A stretch of DNA of 64,000 nt. It comes from Cuniculiplasma divulgatum (lineage in GTDB: Archaea > Thermoplasmatota > Thermoplasmata > Thermoplasmatales > Thermoplasmataceae). The notes below the pieces were generated by a model that was given only the letters and a program-made list of their open reading frames with translations, made no database searches and was not told the DNA's origin. Of this stretch, positions 46,801-55,479 are shown in pieces. Made by a program: the position numbers and the translations under genes. Numbering within the stretch: position 1 is the stretch's first letter; each line of letters starts with the position of its first letter. The DNA is taken from the NCBI GenBank assembly GCA_031200235.1, contig CP133595.1, positions 372,001-436,000 on the forward strand. The letters run 5' to 3'.

Positions 46801-47307
46801 AATATATCAGCATCCGCAAATCTCTATGAATCCCAGTACAAACAACTGGTTCTGAAATTTGCTCCGCTGGACCTCAATTTCTCCATGAAACCCCTGGACA
46901 TAAACATCAGCTCCATGCCTTTCATAACAATAACCAGGTATTTCCCACTATTCTTCTTCATGGGAGTTGTCACATGGTCAGGCTACAGCGGAAAGATATT
47001 CTCGCAGTATCAGTTATACATTTCCCAGAATCCCAGCTTCTTCAATCCAAGGGTTATCACCTTCACCTCCCCATCAAGCACCTCCACCGTGATCTCCGGC
47101 ATATATCCGGGGCACACCTATTATGCAACAATAGTGTTGAGGCTCTCCGATGGGGAAGTCTATCAGTCGTCGGTGGTGAAGATAACCTACACCAATCCAG
47201 TATATCTGGGAATGAACATTGCCATAGTGGGAGGCATTGCTGTCTATCTGGCCTTCATGGGGGCATATTTAAGGAAGAGATGGAAGAAGACCCCAGTCTA
47301 TCCCTAA
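43897..47307 (+). CDS. Surface-anchored S53 (sedolisin) family protease
   Basis: An exported acid protease of about 1136 residues. A signal peptide opens it (YAVLAVLLIAAPMAAFI). A pro-region follows, then the sedolisin domain: SGITIGIVDAYGDPN, the catalytic Glu and Asp in ALETATDVEWAHAMAP (about residues 216 and 220), the oxyanion Asp in AATGDFGSD and the catalytic Ser in GGTSIATPIWAA (about 411). The remaining ~650 residues are Asn/Ser/Thr-rich beta domains, including a carboxypeptidase-regulatory-like repeat (VPGAVISVSNQSYSYTN), a fibronectin-like stretch, and a final membrane helix with a basic tail. It should act outside the cell at low pH to feed on peptides. Its end overlaps porB by four bases. 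Confidence 0.9.
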   Translation: MPINKFYAVLAVLLIAAPMAAFIPMWQPYSTHSYMGAGNIISSTGNVSQSNDQNYVAYASGSYSGIVASELGALGVSFTNAGGLMNIYPSQAQLPYVSEILKSASRDYGIHYALVNRSVTSTPYDAVSQVTPDLVIPYAFVPSQIASAYNFTWEYRSGYTGSGITIGIVDAYGDPNLAYDLRAFDELTGLPPANLSVFYPEGQPGNGTYNASWALETATDVEWAHAMAPNATILLYIAPSAITQMLQFAVSDMINSSSVNIISLSWGNPEIQLTQNEVKVYSQIYREAYLRGITVVAATGDFGSDYYGPNGTGVPTVNFPSSDPYVTAVGGTTLSLFDGKYSQTAWGGIYESQSFGSGGGYSKFFSRPYWQSAPGFNSTERGTPDVSLDADQYTGMIVVVRGKQYEAGGTSIATPIWAAAAAIMDQATHRHLGFLNPLLYQISRTPLYNSSFEQITAGTNGAYRAAPGWNPVTGLGTPSVSDLVNATEKITAGFGGQILLQGNATYANTVYSVLNLSVNTSNLRLNGTGFYYVGLYNNPINYIEFGVNVSSTTASYLMRIDQSGYIRTFTNPHVYGFSGSSNYVSNLSLTYKAGMISAASDGSIVISVPVPVFLSYAGNSTPVAGGMSIGSYDNMTDLGNFTFSNLTGAYNGTQLNSTGLYLQKFSGIGTQSYSSLNAIINVTEVEFSQYINRSSSDIPSLPTPPLISYMLNFSLPVHGAFHLSNSTGSVVWKVNGTSIAGDNYSFPRAGYYNVTASVDRGRVNESRIIYIPDIVIQNVSVHSNVKYDLNPPSSLIVDYFLRYGINNASAIPVISGTNNFSVSSPGFHPESRTSKSTGNLSFKLSAMPVSVTVFVFQGNATVRIQNVTVAGDNGTFSGSPMPGAVWINVTAPGFNPVNMSTAIMPGGTYRTQISLQPISTSMVLIQGTVSDAVYAFPVPGAVISVSNQSYSYTNSTGYYRLYEDPGTLNISASANLYESQYKQLVLKFAPLDLNFSMKPLDINISSMPFITITRYFPLFFFMGVVTWSGYSGKIFSQYQLYISQNPSFFNPRVITFTSPSSTSTVISGIYPGHTYYATIVLRLSDGEVYQSSVVKITYTNPVYLGMNIAIVGGIAVYLAFMGAYLRKRWKKTPVYP

Positions 47308-48188
47308 TGCGTCTCTTTTTCAAGCAGACTTTCCCATCTTCTGTCTACTTCTTCCTGCAGTATCCTGATTTCATCCTCATCCATATGGGAAAATCTCTTC
47401 TGGGACTGTATGTATTCCTTGACGGTAACAGGTTTGCTGGGTCTGGTGAGCCGGAATGTGCCCATTGAGTATTCGTACAGCGGAAACATCCTTGACTGCA
47501 CTGCCATCCGTGACACCTCGATGGTCTTCTCTGGTGGATAGTACCAGCCCGTGGGGCACGGAGCAAGGATCTGTATGAACTTGGGGCCATTGATCTTCCT
47601 TGCATTCTGCACCTTCCGGATGAGGTCTTCAGGATATGCAATGGTGGCTGTTGCCACATATGGAACTCCCTGGGCCATCATTATATCTGCCACGACCTTC
47701 TTCTGCTGTTTCTTGAAATTTTTATCCAGTCCGACTGGAGTTGTCGTGGTTTCAGCACCGTAAGGCGTGCTTCCGGATCTCTGGACACCTGTGTTCATGT
47801 AGCCCTCATTGTCGTACATGATGTAGAAGACGTTGTGTCCCCTTTCCATGGCCCCCGATAGTGACTGGAGACCTATGTCTGCTGTCCCTCCATCACCGGC
47901 AAATCCAACAACGTTGTAATCACTGTCGCCCCTTATATCCAGTGCTTCCCGCAGGCCGCTTATTGAAGCGCCGGTGGCCGCAAATGGAGTGTAAACCATT
48001 GGTATGTCCAGCGTCCTGTTTGGCATGGCACCTGGAATTACCGCCCAGCAGGAAGCTGGCACAGAGACCACGGTCTTCTTGCCAAGCGCCTTCAGAACAT
48101 ATCTCATTGCCAGTGTTGCACCGCAACCCTGGCAGGCTGTGTGCCCAGGTTCCATAAGTTCCTGTTCAGGAATAGATGTGGGCATCAC
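47304..48188 (-). CDS. porB: Pyruvate:ferredoxin oxidoreductase, beta subunit
   Basis: A 294-residue thiamine diphosphate-binding subunit. The N-terminal HTACQGCGATLAMRYVLKAL holds two cluster cysteines, the TPP motif is GDGGTADIGLQSLSGAMERG, and DNEGYMNTGVQRSGSTPYGA is the pyruvate/2-oxoacid signature. It is the last gene of the porGDAB operon and overlaps porA by four bases. With the others it oxidises pyruvate to acetyl-CoA and CO2 and reduces ferredoxin. Related 2-oxoacids as substrates remain possible. Confidence 0.94.
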   Translation of the reverse strand: MMPTSIPEQELMEPGHTACQGCGATLAMRYVLKALGKKTVVSVPASCWAVIPGAMPNRTLDIPMVYTPFAATGASISGLREALDIRGDSDYNVVGFAGDGGTADIGLQSLSGAMERGHNVFYIMYDNEGYMNTGVQRSGSTPYGAETTTTPVGLDKNFKKQQKKVVADIMMAQGVPYVATATIAYPEDLIRKVQNARKINGPKFIQILAPCPTGWYYPPEKTIEVSRMAVQSRMFPLYEYSMGTFRLTRPSKPVTVKEYIQSQKRFSHMDEDEIRILQEEVDRRWESLLEKETH

Positions 48189-49372
48189 TGATCACCCCTT
48201 GTGTTTATGAAAACAGTACCTTCTTTCCCAGCCGCCATGATATTTATCATTTCTTCTATGTCCTCCTCCTTCACATCACGGCCTCCAATCCCAGCCACAA
48301 ATCCTGTTACGGGTATGTCTGATCTGCCATACAGTGCTGCCTTGATTTCGTTGAACATGGTTCCTCCGGACCCAAATGAAACTGATCTGTCGATAACGCC
48401 TATGTGAGCAGCTTCCTTTGTGGCACGCACAATATCCTCGGCCGGGAATGGCCTGAAATACCTTATCCTGATTATCCCAACTTTCCTGCCGTCCGCCCTC
48501 AGCTTCCCTGCAACATATTTTGCAGTGGATGCCACAGTGCCTGAGGCTATGAGTATGTACTCTGCACCCTCCGTCATGTATTCCTCAATCAGGCCGCCGT
48601 AGTCACGGCCGAAGATCTCGGAGAATTCCCTGGTGACCTTCCTGATGGTGTTTGCAGATTTCCACATGCTCTCCATCATGTCCTTCTTCAGTTCCATGAA
48701 TGGCCCGTCAGGGGTAGAATATGAGCCGTAGCCCATGGGGCGGTTCGAATCAACCTTGAAATCCAGGCGGAATTCAGGAAGGAATTCGTCCACAAGCTCC
48801 TGGTCCGGTATCACAACCTGCTCCGAAGTATGTGATAGTATGAAGGCATCCTCCATGCTCATGAATGGAAGCATAACGCCTGAATCCTCCCCAATACGGT
48901 AACCCATGATGAGGGTATCCATGGCTTCCTGATTGGATTCGCTGTAGACCTGAATCCATCCTGTATCCTTCTGGTTCATGCTGTCGGACTGGTCAGACCA
49001 TATATTCCACGGAGGACCAATAGCCCTGTTGACCACACTCATGACAATTGGAAGGCGCTGGCCTGCAACCCAGTGCAGCATCTCATGCATGTAGAGAAGA
49101 CCCTGTGAGCTTGTTGCAGTGTAAGACCTCACGCCGGCAATTTCACTTGCAAATACAGCTGCCATTGCACTGTGTTCGCTCTCCACCTCAATGTACCTGG
49201 CGCTGATCTCCCTGTTTGCAACCATTTCGGCCAGTTTTTCCACTATTGTAGTCTGCGGGGTGATGGGGTAAGCTGAGATGAAGCCAACTTTTGAAAGACG
49301 AACGCCCTCTGCGACGGCCTCATTGCCGGTCATAATTGATGTTTTTGATGCTATTTCCCTCATTCCAGTCAT
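48185..49372 (-). CDS. porA: Pyruvate:ferredoxin oxidoreductase, alpha subunit
   Basis: A 395-residue alpha subunit. It has the conserved GNEAVAEGVRLSKVGFISAYPITPQT near the N-terminus, EVESEHSAMAAVFASEIAGVR and TATSSQGLLYMHEML, which bind and orient the thiamine diphosphate and substrate, and GPPWNIWSDQSDSM. It sits between porD and porB with four-base overlaps on both sides. Confidence 0.94.
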   Translation of the reverse strand: MTGMREIASKTSIMTGNEAVAEGVRLSKVGFISAYPITPQTTIVEKLAEMVANREISARYIEVESEHSAMAAVFASEIAGVRSYTATSSQGLLYMHEMLHWVAGQRLPIVMSVVNRAIGPPWNIWSDQSDSMNQKDTGWIQVYSESNQEAMDTLIMGYRIGEDSGVMLPFMSMEDAFILSHTSEQVVIPDQELVDEFLPEFRLDFKVDSNRPMGYGSYSTPDGPFMELKKDMMESMWKSANTIRKVTREFSEIFGRDYGGLIEEYMTEGAEYILIASGTVASTAKYVAGKLRADGRKVGIIRIRYFRPFPAEDIVRATKEAAHIGVIDRSVSFGSGGTMFNEIKAALYGRSDIPVTGFVAGIGGRDVKEEDIEEMINIMAAGKEGTVFINTRGDQ

Positions 49373-49668
49373 TCCTCCTCAAATTTCATTTCTATACATT
49401 TTTCCGGGCATTCGTTTGCACATATTCCGCATCCCTTGCAATAATCGTAGTCTATAACCGGAATGCTGAAGGCAGTAACCTTCTGGTTTGGTGCTGGAGT
49501 ACTGCGCCCATCCTCGAGATTTATAGCATTGTCAGGGCAGAATTTCCAGCATATCTCGCACCTTATGCAGCTTGAATAGTCTATTACGGGCTTCAGTGTC
49601 CTCAACAGCCCTGTATGGTTTGCCCTTGAACTGGTCTCAGCCAGTGGAACCAGCACCAACTTTACCAC
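49369..49668 (-). CDS. porD: Pyruvate:ferredoxin oxidoreductase, delta (ferredoxin) subunit
   Basis: A 99-residue 2x[4Fe-4S] subunit with CIRCEICWKFCPDNAI and CKGCGICANECPEKCIEM. It carries electrons from the alpha/beta core to free ferredoxin. It overlaps porG by seven and porA by four bases. Confidence 0.94.
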   Translation of the reverse strand: MVKLVLVPLAETSSRANHTGLLRTLKPVIDYSSCIRCEICWKFCPDNAINLEDGRSTPAPNQKVTAFSIPVIDYDYCKGCGICANECPEKCIEMKFEEE

Positions 49669-50210
49669 CCTATCCTTACGGAACTGTATGCCTTCTCAGC
49701 TGCGGTGACATTCACCTCAGCCTTGGAGGGGGACATTTCTGATATTGCCTCACGAACCTGCGTCATGTCAACAAGGCCTGTGCTCTTTGAGAAGGCACCC
49801 AGCATTGCTGTGTTAATTATGGGGTTCGTCCTGTTGCCCAGTCCGAGGTCGGTGGCAATCCTGGTTGCATCCACTGTTGCCACATGGTAAGGAAGGCCAA
49901 GATCTTCAGGAGCTTCAGGTGAATTGAGTATGAGCGACGATCCGGGCTTCATCCCTGCAGTCACATCAACGGTCTCCATGACCTTGCTGTCCAGAACCAC
50001 AACAACGTCAGGATTGTAAACCTGTGTCTTAAGCAGTATGGGCGTGGTGTCAATCCGCGTGAACGCAGTCACGGGTGCCCCCCTTCGCTCCGTCCCGAAA
50101 AATGGAAATGATATTACATACTCACCGGACAGGAAGGACGCCAGAGCCAGCATCTTTGAAGCCGTTACTGCACCCTGTCCCCCTCTTCCATGAAACCTGA
50201 CTTCCAGCAT
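49662..50210 (-). CDS. porG: Pyruvate:ferredoxin oxidoreductase, gamma subunit
   Basis: A 182-residue gamma subunit, first gene of the operon. The motif RFHGRGGQGAVTASKMLA at the start, FPFFGTERRGAPVTAFTRI and NTAMLGAFSKSTGLV are characteristic. The order G-D-A-B is that of archaeal pyruvate oxidoreductases. Confidence 0.94.
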   Translation of the reverse strand: MLEVRFHGRGGQGAVTASKMLALASFLSGEYVISFPFFGTERRGAPVTAFTRIDTTPILLKTQVYNPDVVVVLDSKVMETVDVTAGMKPGSSLILNSPEAPEDLGLPYHVATVDATRIATDLGLGNRTNPIINTAMLGAFSKSTGLVDMTQVREAISEMSPSKAEVNVTAAEKAYSSVRIGW

Positions 50211-50321
50211 ATTGATCAGGATTACCTTTGCACCAAAATATAATAAGATGTGCCCTTACATATAATGGGGAAAATTATTTAGGGAGCAACTGAGGGGTTA
50301 AGAAAAAAAGTGTCGGAAATA

Positions 50322-51362
50322 TCAGAGTTCTTTCCTGACAGCCGCCGTGGCCAGAGCCATGTTCCTCAGCTTCTCAAAGCCGGTTTCCCTTGATCTTGTC
50401 CGAAGCCCGCAATCCGGATTTATCCTGACCAGCGATGGATCTCCGATGATGTCCAGGGCTGTTTCAATCCGATCCTTTATGAGTTCCACACTCTCAATGT
50501 CATCAATGTGCACATCCGTAACACCAAGGCCCATGAATTTCTTCCTTGACAGGGTTTCATTCATTGCGGCATACTCCTTGAGATCCGCATACCCGGGCCT
50601 GTGATCCAGACCCTTTCCCTGTGTCAGGGGATCCCTGTTGGCGAATTCCAGGTTCAGGCCATGCACCTTCAGATCAGCAATGGTGTTGTAGAGATATGCA
50701 TAATCGATACTGTAGCAGACGTGGATTGACGGTTCAATACCAGAAATTCCTTCGAAAGACCTGTTCACGGATTCAACAACTATGTCCATCTCGGATGGAT
50801 GTGTTGTGGCTGCCGGCTCATCTATCTGGACTTCGAAGATTTCACCTTTCCTGTGATGATCCCAGATTTCCTTGAGTTCCCTCAGTTCCTTGTTTATTGC
50901 GTCCGCGTATGCGTTTGCCAGTTCTCTCCTGTCCCTGTAGTATTCATTGAATGACCAGTCCATCATGGTGTATGGGCCGGTTATTGGTAGCTTGAGCCTG
51001 TCGTGCGTGTTTGCAAGGAGAAATTCCAGTTCGTCCCTGTGGAACGGATGTTTCCTGACCACGGGCCCTGTTACGCTGCCTTTCCTGTAGTACCTGTTGT
51101 CGAATGACCTGACCATACCATAAAATTCAAGGTTTCCAATGTTGTTTGCCAGAGCCTCATACATCTCCCACCGGAACATCTCCCCGCCTACTCCAAGGTT
51201 CTCAAGCCCGGACTTCCTGAACAGATCGAGAGTCTCAACTGTTGCTTTTCCAGCAAGCACATTGAACTCATCTGTTCCTTCCAGCTGGTGAAAATTCTTG
51301 CTCAGATACTCCGGTTTCCTGAAACTGCCTATCTCCTGTAAAATCAAATTTTTGTCCGCCAT
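50322..51362 (-). CDS. metE: Cobalamin-independent methionine synthase, catalytic (MetE C-terminal) protein
   Basis: A ~346-residue protein equivalent to the C-terminal catalytic half of MetE, which transfers a methyl group to homocysteine. Conserved sites include IGSFRKPEYL at the start, QIDEPAATTHPSE, HVCYSIDYAY with His and Cys for zinc, and RINPDCGLRTRSRE with the third zinc cysteine. I chose the ATG at 51362, preceded by GGTGAG; a TTG at 51374 would run into the gene before it. It directly follows a MetE N-terminal-like gene with a gap of one base. Archaeal enzymes of this type may use a methyl-corrinoid or other donor rather than methyl-folate. Confidence 0.92.
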   Translation of the reverse strand: MADKNLILQEIGSFRKPEYLSKNFHQLEGTDEFNVLAGKATVETLDLFRKSGLENLGVGGEMFRWEMYEALANNIGNLEFYGMVRSFDNRYYRKGSVTGPVVRKHPFHRDELEFLLANTHDRLKLPITGPYTMMDWSFNEYYRDRRELANAYADAINKELRELKEIWDHHRKGEIFEVQIDEPAATTHPSEMDIVVESVNRSFEGISGIEPSIHVCYSIDYAYLYNTIADLKVHGLNLEFANRDPLTQGKGLDHRPGYADLKEYAAMNETLSRKKFMGLGVTDVHIDDIESVELIKDRIETALDIIGDPSLVRINPDCGLRTRSRETGFEKLRNMALATAAVRKEL

Positions 51363-51363
51363 T

Positions 51364-52272
51364 TTACTCACCAAGCCCCGCCAGAAGCTTTACCTTCTGG
51401 TCTGCAATCTTTCTTGGAAGAAAGTCCAGATAATCAGAATTTGCCACAATCATACTTTCAATGTTCATTCCCATTGATAATTCCTCTGCCTTCTTTCTGA
51501 TCTCGTCAACTGATTCCATTCTGGTATTATGCCCGTCCACCAGTTTGATTCCTGGAACTTCAGAATGATCTCTGGCAACCTGCAGGTTTGATCTGTTCGG
51601 GCCTACGATTATGGAATAAAACTTGTGCTGGTTGCCGGAGAATGCGTTTCCCTCAAGGTTTCCAGTGGTGAACAATATAATTCCAGACGGATTCGTTATG
51701 CGAGAAATGGCCTCCAGGGCGATACCATCAACTTTGACCCGTTCCATTATGAAAGTCCTTGCAGGCTTCAGCTTTGACACTACGCCAGAATAAATCTGGC
51801 AGGCCGCCTCAAGGAAACTGCTCCTTTCCAGGTTGCCAGCATTCCTGGAAAACCTGAACAGAGTCTCGGGACCTGGCAGGAAAAGGACTGGATCTTTCCT
51901 TGAATGGTAGAGGGGAAGTGGCGGGTTCTCCGGAAGTTCGTAGAAAACATCCGGTGGAATCCTCAGGGATGGGAGCCCATGCAGCTGCGGAATCCTGTAG
52001 AAAGTGTTCGTTTCTTCGAATCTTGTCAGCGGTCCCAGATCCATGCCGCTTGACATCAGAACAATCGGCCTGAATATGTCGTACCAGTTAAACAGGGGAT
52101 CTGTGTGCAGAGCCTGCCCATCAAAAAGATCCTCGTAAATTGCAGTCTCATCCGCAATGAGATCGTTGAGTTCGCCCGCCGATAATGATCCTCTCTCCCA
52201 GCGTCCAATTCTCACCCGCAGTTTCTCGCTCTTTGGATAAATTCCATGTACAAATCCTTCCATTCTAACCAT
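51364..52272 (-). CDS. MetE N-terminal domain-like protein
   Basis: A 302-residue protein whose layout matches the N-terminal barrel of MetE or the archaeal core methionine synthase partner: GIYPKSEKLR near the start, a region LFNWYDIFRPIVLM and FYRIPQLHGLP. I see no zinc ligands, so it would be the non-catalytic half. It sits immediately before the catalytic metE with essentially no gap, which suggests that the two work together as a split methionine synthase. The ATG has GGAG at a spacing of about eight bases. The assignment rests mainly on context and general pattern. Confidence 0.65.
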   Translation of the reverse strand: MVRMEGFVHGIYPKSEKLRVRIGRWERGSLSAGELNDLIADETAIYEDLFDGQALHTDPLFNWYDIFRPIVLMSSGMDLGPLTRFEETNTFYRIPQLHGLPSLRIPPDVFYELPENPPLPLYHSRKDPVLFLPGPETLFRFSRNAGNLERSSFLEAACQIYSGVVSKLKPARTFIMERVKVDGIALEAISRITNPSGIILFTTGNLEGNAFSGNQHKFYSIIVGPNRSNLQVARDHSEVPGIKLVDGHNTRMESVDEIRKKAEELSMGMNIESMIVANSDYLDFLPRKIADQKVKLLAGLGE

Positions 52273-52635
52273 TTAAATACTCTCCAATATGTTGCTTGTA
52301 ACTTGTCTGCTCCACCAGGAAAATCTGAATCCTGCCCCAATTTCCACCTTCTCGGAGGATGCTGGATTGATGCCAGAATTTTGATGGTTCATATTTCCAG
52401 AAATTTCATAGCCACCATTTTTTACTCCGGCAGACATGCTGTTTGAGCCAGCCAGGCTTGTGGATTTATATGATAATGAGCCTTCATTCTGCTGCGTCCT
52501 ATATAGCCTATACCCCATAGCATTTCTACTGCAATTGCCGTGGTGCGGCCTGTAAAGTATGATGGCCATGGATTCAGCCGGCCTCAAGAAATAACTGGAA
52601 AACATCTCCCTGTGAGCTTTCAATTGTATGTTCAT
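52273..52635 (-). CDS. Questionable 120-residue gene or leader of the methionine synthase operon
   Basis: An open frame of 120 codons with a basic, Ser/Asn/Gly-rich product that resembles no family I know. Its ATG lies about 25 bases after a strong TATA-like sequence, which would suit a leaderless gene, and its stop codon touches the ATG of the MetE N-terminal-like gene. Against coding: the product has low-complexity composition and two Trp side by side, and the frame may be an accident in a long transcribed leader. If it is not a gene, then 52273-52714 is a 440-base leader region. Confidence 0.35.
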   Translation of the reverse strand: MNIQLKAHREMFSSYFLRPAESMAIILYRPHHGNCSRNAMGYRLYRTQQNEGSLSYKSTSLAGSNSMSAGVKNGGYEISGNMNHQNSGINPASSEKVEIGAGFRFSWWSRQVTSNILESI

Positions 52636-52652
52636 GAGATTGTGATGGTTGA

Positions 52653-52669
52653 TAATAATTAATTATTAA
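52653..52669 (-). promoter_or_regulatory. AT-rich promoter of the methionine synthase operon
   Basis: TTTAATAATTAATTATT on the minus strand, the most TATA-like stretch before the operon, centred about 25 bases from the ATG at 52635. Confidence 0.45.
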
Positions 52670-52714
52670 AAAATGATTGTGGGTAATCTGAGAAGTTGAG
52701 TTTATACCCGGCAT

Positions 52715-54268
52715 TCAAACTTCGAACCTGACGCCCTGGGCCAGTGGAAGATCCCGTCCGTAGTTTATTGTAACAGTCTGTCTCCTCATATACAGTTTCC
52801 AGGAATCGCTTCCACTTTCCCTGCCAGCTCCAGTCTCCTTCTCACCGCCGAACGCCCCACCTATTTCAGCACCGGCAGTACTGGTGTTCACGTTGGCCAG
52901 CCCACAGTCAGAACCTCGTGCAGACAGGAAATATTCCTCCTCACGCATATCTGTGGTGAATATGGCAGATGAAAGTCCCTGAGGGACTGCATTGTGAATC
53001 TCAATTGCCTCCTCAATGGTCCTGTACTTGAACACGTAGAGCAGAGGACCGAAGGTTTCCTGTTTTGTGATCTCCATCCCCGGGTTAGCCTCGATAATGG
53101 CGGGATTCACGTAAAAACCCTTTTCAAGCCCTGGGACCTTAATTCTCTTTCCCCCTGTGACCAGTTTTCCACCTTCCTTCACAGCTTCAGCTATTGCTTT
53201 CTCGTATGTTGATATTGCGCCGTCATCAATGAGCGGGCCAACAAGGACGCCATTGCTCCTGGGGTTTCCTATTTTCACATTTGCATATATATCCTTGAGC
53301 TTTGCCAGGAATTCATCATAGATCTTTTCATGAACAACAACGCGGCGTGTGCTTGTGCAGCGCTGCCCCGCTGTAGCCAGTGCGCCAAATGCAACGCCCT
53401 TCAATGCGAGCTTCATGTCTGCTCTGTCAGAAACTATGGAACAGTTGTTGCCGCCAAGTTCAAGTATTGCACGGCCAATTCTTCTGGCCACGTTTTCGTA
53501 TATGGTCCTGCCAGTTTTTGTTGAACCGGTGAATGATACCAGCTTGAGTCTCGGATCATTGGATATCCACTCTCCTCCTTCAGATCCTCTGCTTGCCACC
53601 AGTGAGAATATCTGCGGAGCTCCTTCTCTCTCCAGAACACCGGTGATGACCTTCATAACCCCCACTGCTGCAAGGGAGGCCTTGGTTGATGGTTTCCATA
53701 CCACAGTATCACCACAAACGGCAGCAACCATGGCGTTCCAAGACCACACTGAGGATGGAAAGTTGAACGCACTTATTACTGCAATGGGCCCCAGTGGCTG
53801 CCACTGCTCATACAGCCTGTGATCTGGCCTTTCGCTGGCCATGGTAAGCCCGTACAACTGTCTGGATAATCCTGCTGCAAAATACGCGACATCAATCATT
53901 TCCTGGATCTCGCCTTCGCCCTCACTTGTTGTCTTTCCGGCCTCAAGGGTTACCAGCGCACCAAGGTCCTTCTTCTTTTTTGCCAGTTCGTCACCGATTG
54001 CCTTTACGATTTCTCCTCGCTTGGGGGCAGGAATTTTACTCCACTCGTCAAATGCCTTCTGTGAATGCCTGACTGCCTCTTCGTACTGCTCCTTCGTGGC
54101 CAGGAATACGGTCGCATTGTGCTTCCCATCAACCGGGCTGATTGAATCATACCTGCTGTCTCCGGCTTTAGGATACCATTTGCCTGCAAAAACTCCTGAG
54201 TTCGTTTCATCAATTGCTACGCTCTTCAGTGTGTCTCTCCTGAATGCGTCAAAATCATTTTCCGGCAT
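52715..54268 (-). CDS. Aldehyde dehydrogenase, ALDH7-like
   Basis: A 517-residue NAD(P)-dependent aldehyde dehydrogenase. The catalytic cysteine is in GQRCTSTRR, the general base in ILELGGNN, and the cofactor motif is SFTGSTKTGR. NVNTSTAGAEIGGAFGGEKETGAGRESGSD near the end and the overall pattern recall the antiquitin/aminoadipate-semialdehyde group (ALDH7). The substrate is unknown; aminoadipate or glutarate semialdehyde would fit that group. The gene stands alone. Confidence 0.88.
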   Translation of the reverse strand: MPENDFDAFRRDTLKSVAIDETNSGVFAGKWYPKAGDSRYDSISPVDGKHNATVFLATKEQYEEAVRHSQKAFDEWSKIPAPKRGEIVKAIGDELAKKKKDLGALVTLEAGKTTSEGEGEIQEMIDVAYFAAGLSRQLYGLTMASERPDHRLYEQWQPLGPIAVISAFNFPSSVWSWNAMVAAVCGDTVVWKPSTKASLAAVGVMKVITGVLEREGAPQIFSLVASRGSEGGEWISNDPRLKLVSFTGSTKTGRTIYENVARRIGRAILELGGNNCSIVSDRADMKLALKGVAFGALATAGQRCTSTRRVVVHEKIYDEFLAKLKDIYANVKIGNPRSNGVLVGPLIDDGAISTYEKAIAEAVKEGGKLVTGGKRIKVPGLEKGFYVNPAIIEANPGMEITKQETFGPLLYVFKYRTIEEAIEIHNAVPQGLSSAIFTTDMREEEYFLSARGSDCGLANVNTSTAGAEIGGAFGGEKETGAGRESGSDSWKLYMRRQTVTINYGRDLPLAQGVRFEV

Positions 54269-54374
54269 ACTGGTTAATGGAAAAGCCCTGAATATTTTTT
54301 GCTATTCTCATAACAACAGCCATAAATACTGTTTGTTAAGCGTGAGCCCCAGGAACCTCTCTGCTGCCAGTTAT

Positions 54375-55358
54375 TCAGCTCAGTTCCTCAATCCTTTCCA
54401 CAACAATCATTGCAAGTTCCATCAGCAGATCCAGGTCGGGAGATCGCTCAGACATATGCAGTGCTTTCAGAGCTTTCTGCGAGTATGCCTTGGCTATTGA
54501 AAAAGAGTAATCTATTGCACCAGTCTTGACCATCAGGTCCTTGAACCGATCGTCAACAGAACGATCGTCTCCAACCCTCAGTGCGCTTAATATCTCATCC
54601 TTTGCGGATCTGTCTGCGTTCTTGAGCGTGTATATTATGGGTATTGTTATGGCATTGTGCTTAACATCTGCAAATACGGGCTTTCCAAGTTTGGACGAAT
54701 CCCCCACTATATCAAGAATATCGTCAGTCACCTGAAATGCCATGCCCAGATTGAAAGCAAACTCCTGAAGGCTCCTGGACACTTCTGGGGAAGCTTTTGC
54801 TGCAGTGGTGGCCCCCATGGCACATGCCTCAAAGAAATGGGCTGTTTTGTTGCTTATGATCTCAAGGTAGGTCTCCTCAGTCAGGTCCATATTGCCAAGG
54901 TTTATTGCTTCAAGCGTCTGCCCTTCCGCCAGTCTGCTTGAGGCGTCAGCCATTATTTTGGATACCACGGGGCCGTATCTGGAACCCATCTCGTAAGCCT
55001 TTGCAAACAGGTAGTCCCCCACAACAATGGCATGGTTCAGTCCATACACATTATTCAGTGTGGCCCTGCCTCTCCTGGTGGAGGAATCATCAATTATATC
55101 ATCATGAATAAGGCTGGCAGTGTGAATAAGCTCGTAGCCAGCTGCCAGATCCAGAATTTCAGAATATGGGTTGTCCGAGCTGACTTCGTAAGCGAGAATT
55201 GTCAGTAGAGGGCGAAATCTCTTTCCGCCGGCTTCAATGGTATACTTTGCCATCTCGTACAGGTTCTTCTGATCAGTTTTGATGATCTCCAGAAGCCTGA
55301 GATTAACCTCGTCCACTTTTCCATGAAGCCCAATTTCCCAGTCAACAAAGTTCTTCAT
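54375..55358 (-). CDS. Polyprenyl diphosphate synthase (geranylgeranyl type)
   Basis: A 327-residue trans-prenyltransferase that makes the C20 (or longer) chain of archaeal membrane lipids. The first Asp-rich motif is LIHDDIIDDSSTRRG, the second FQVTDDILDIVGD, and GGKRFRPLL is the substrate-phosphate region. Residues upstream of the first motif (AAGYELIHTAS) include no bulky aromatic at position -4/-5 other than Tyr at -9, compatible with a C20 or longer product. No adjacent lipid gene is seen. Confidence 0.92.
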   Translation of the reverse strand: MKNFVDWEIGLHGKVDEVNLRLLEIIKTDQKNLYEMAKYTIEAGGKRFRPLLTILAYEVSSDNPYSEILDLAAGYELIHTASLIHDDIIDDSSTRRGRATLNNVYGLNHAIVVGDYLFAKAYEMGSRYGPVVSKIMADASSRLAEGQTLEAINLGNMDLTEETYLEIISNKTAHFFEACAMGATTAAKASPEVSRSLQEFAFNLGMAFQVTDDILDIVGDSSKLGKPVFADVKHNAITIPIIYTLKNADRSAKDEILSALRVGDDRSVDDRFKDLMVKTGAIDYSFSIAKAYSQKALKALHMSERSPDLDLLMELAMIVVERIEELS

Positions 55359-55479
55359 ATACCCACTAAGCTTGTCCTTAATGCCAACTCAAAATTTAAT
55401 GGTTGTTAAGGATTTTTTTGATATTTTTATGAACAGGCAAAATAGCCGGAATTAAGAAAGGAGAAACTAAATTCTTTAC

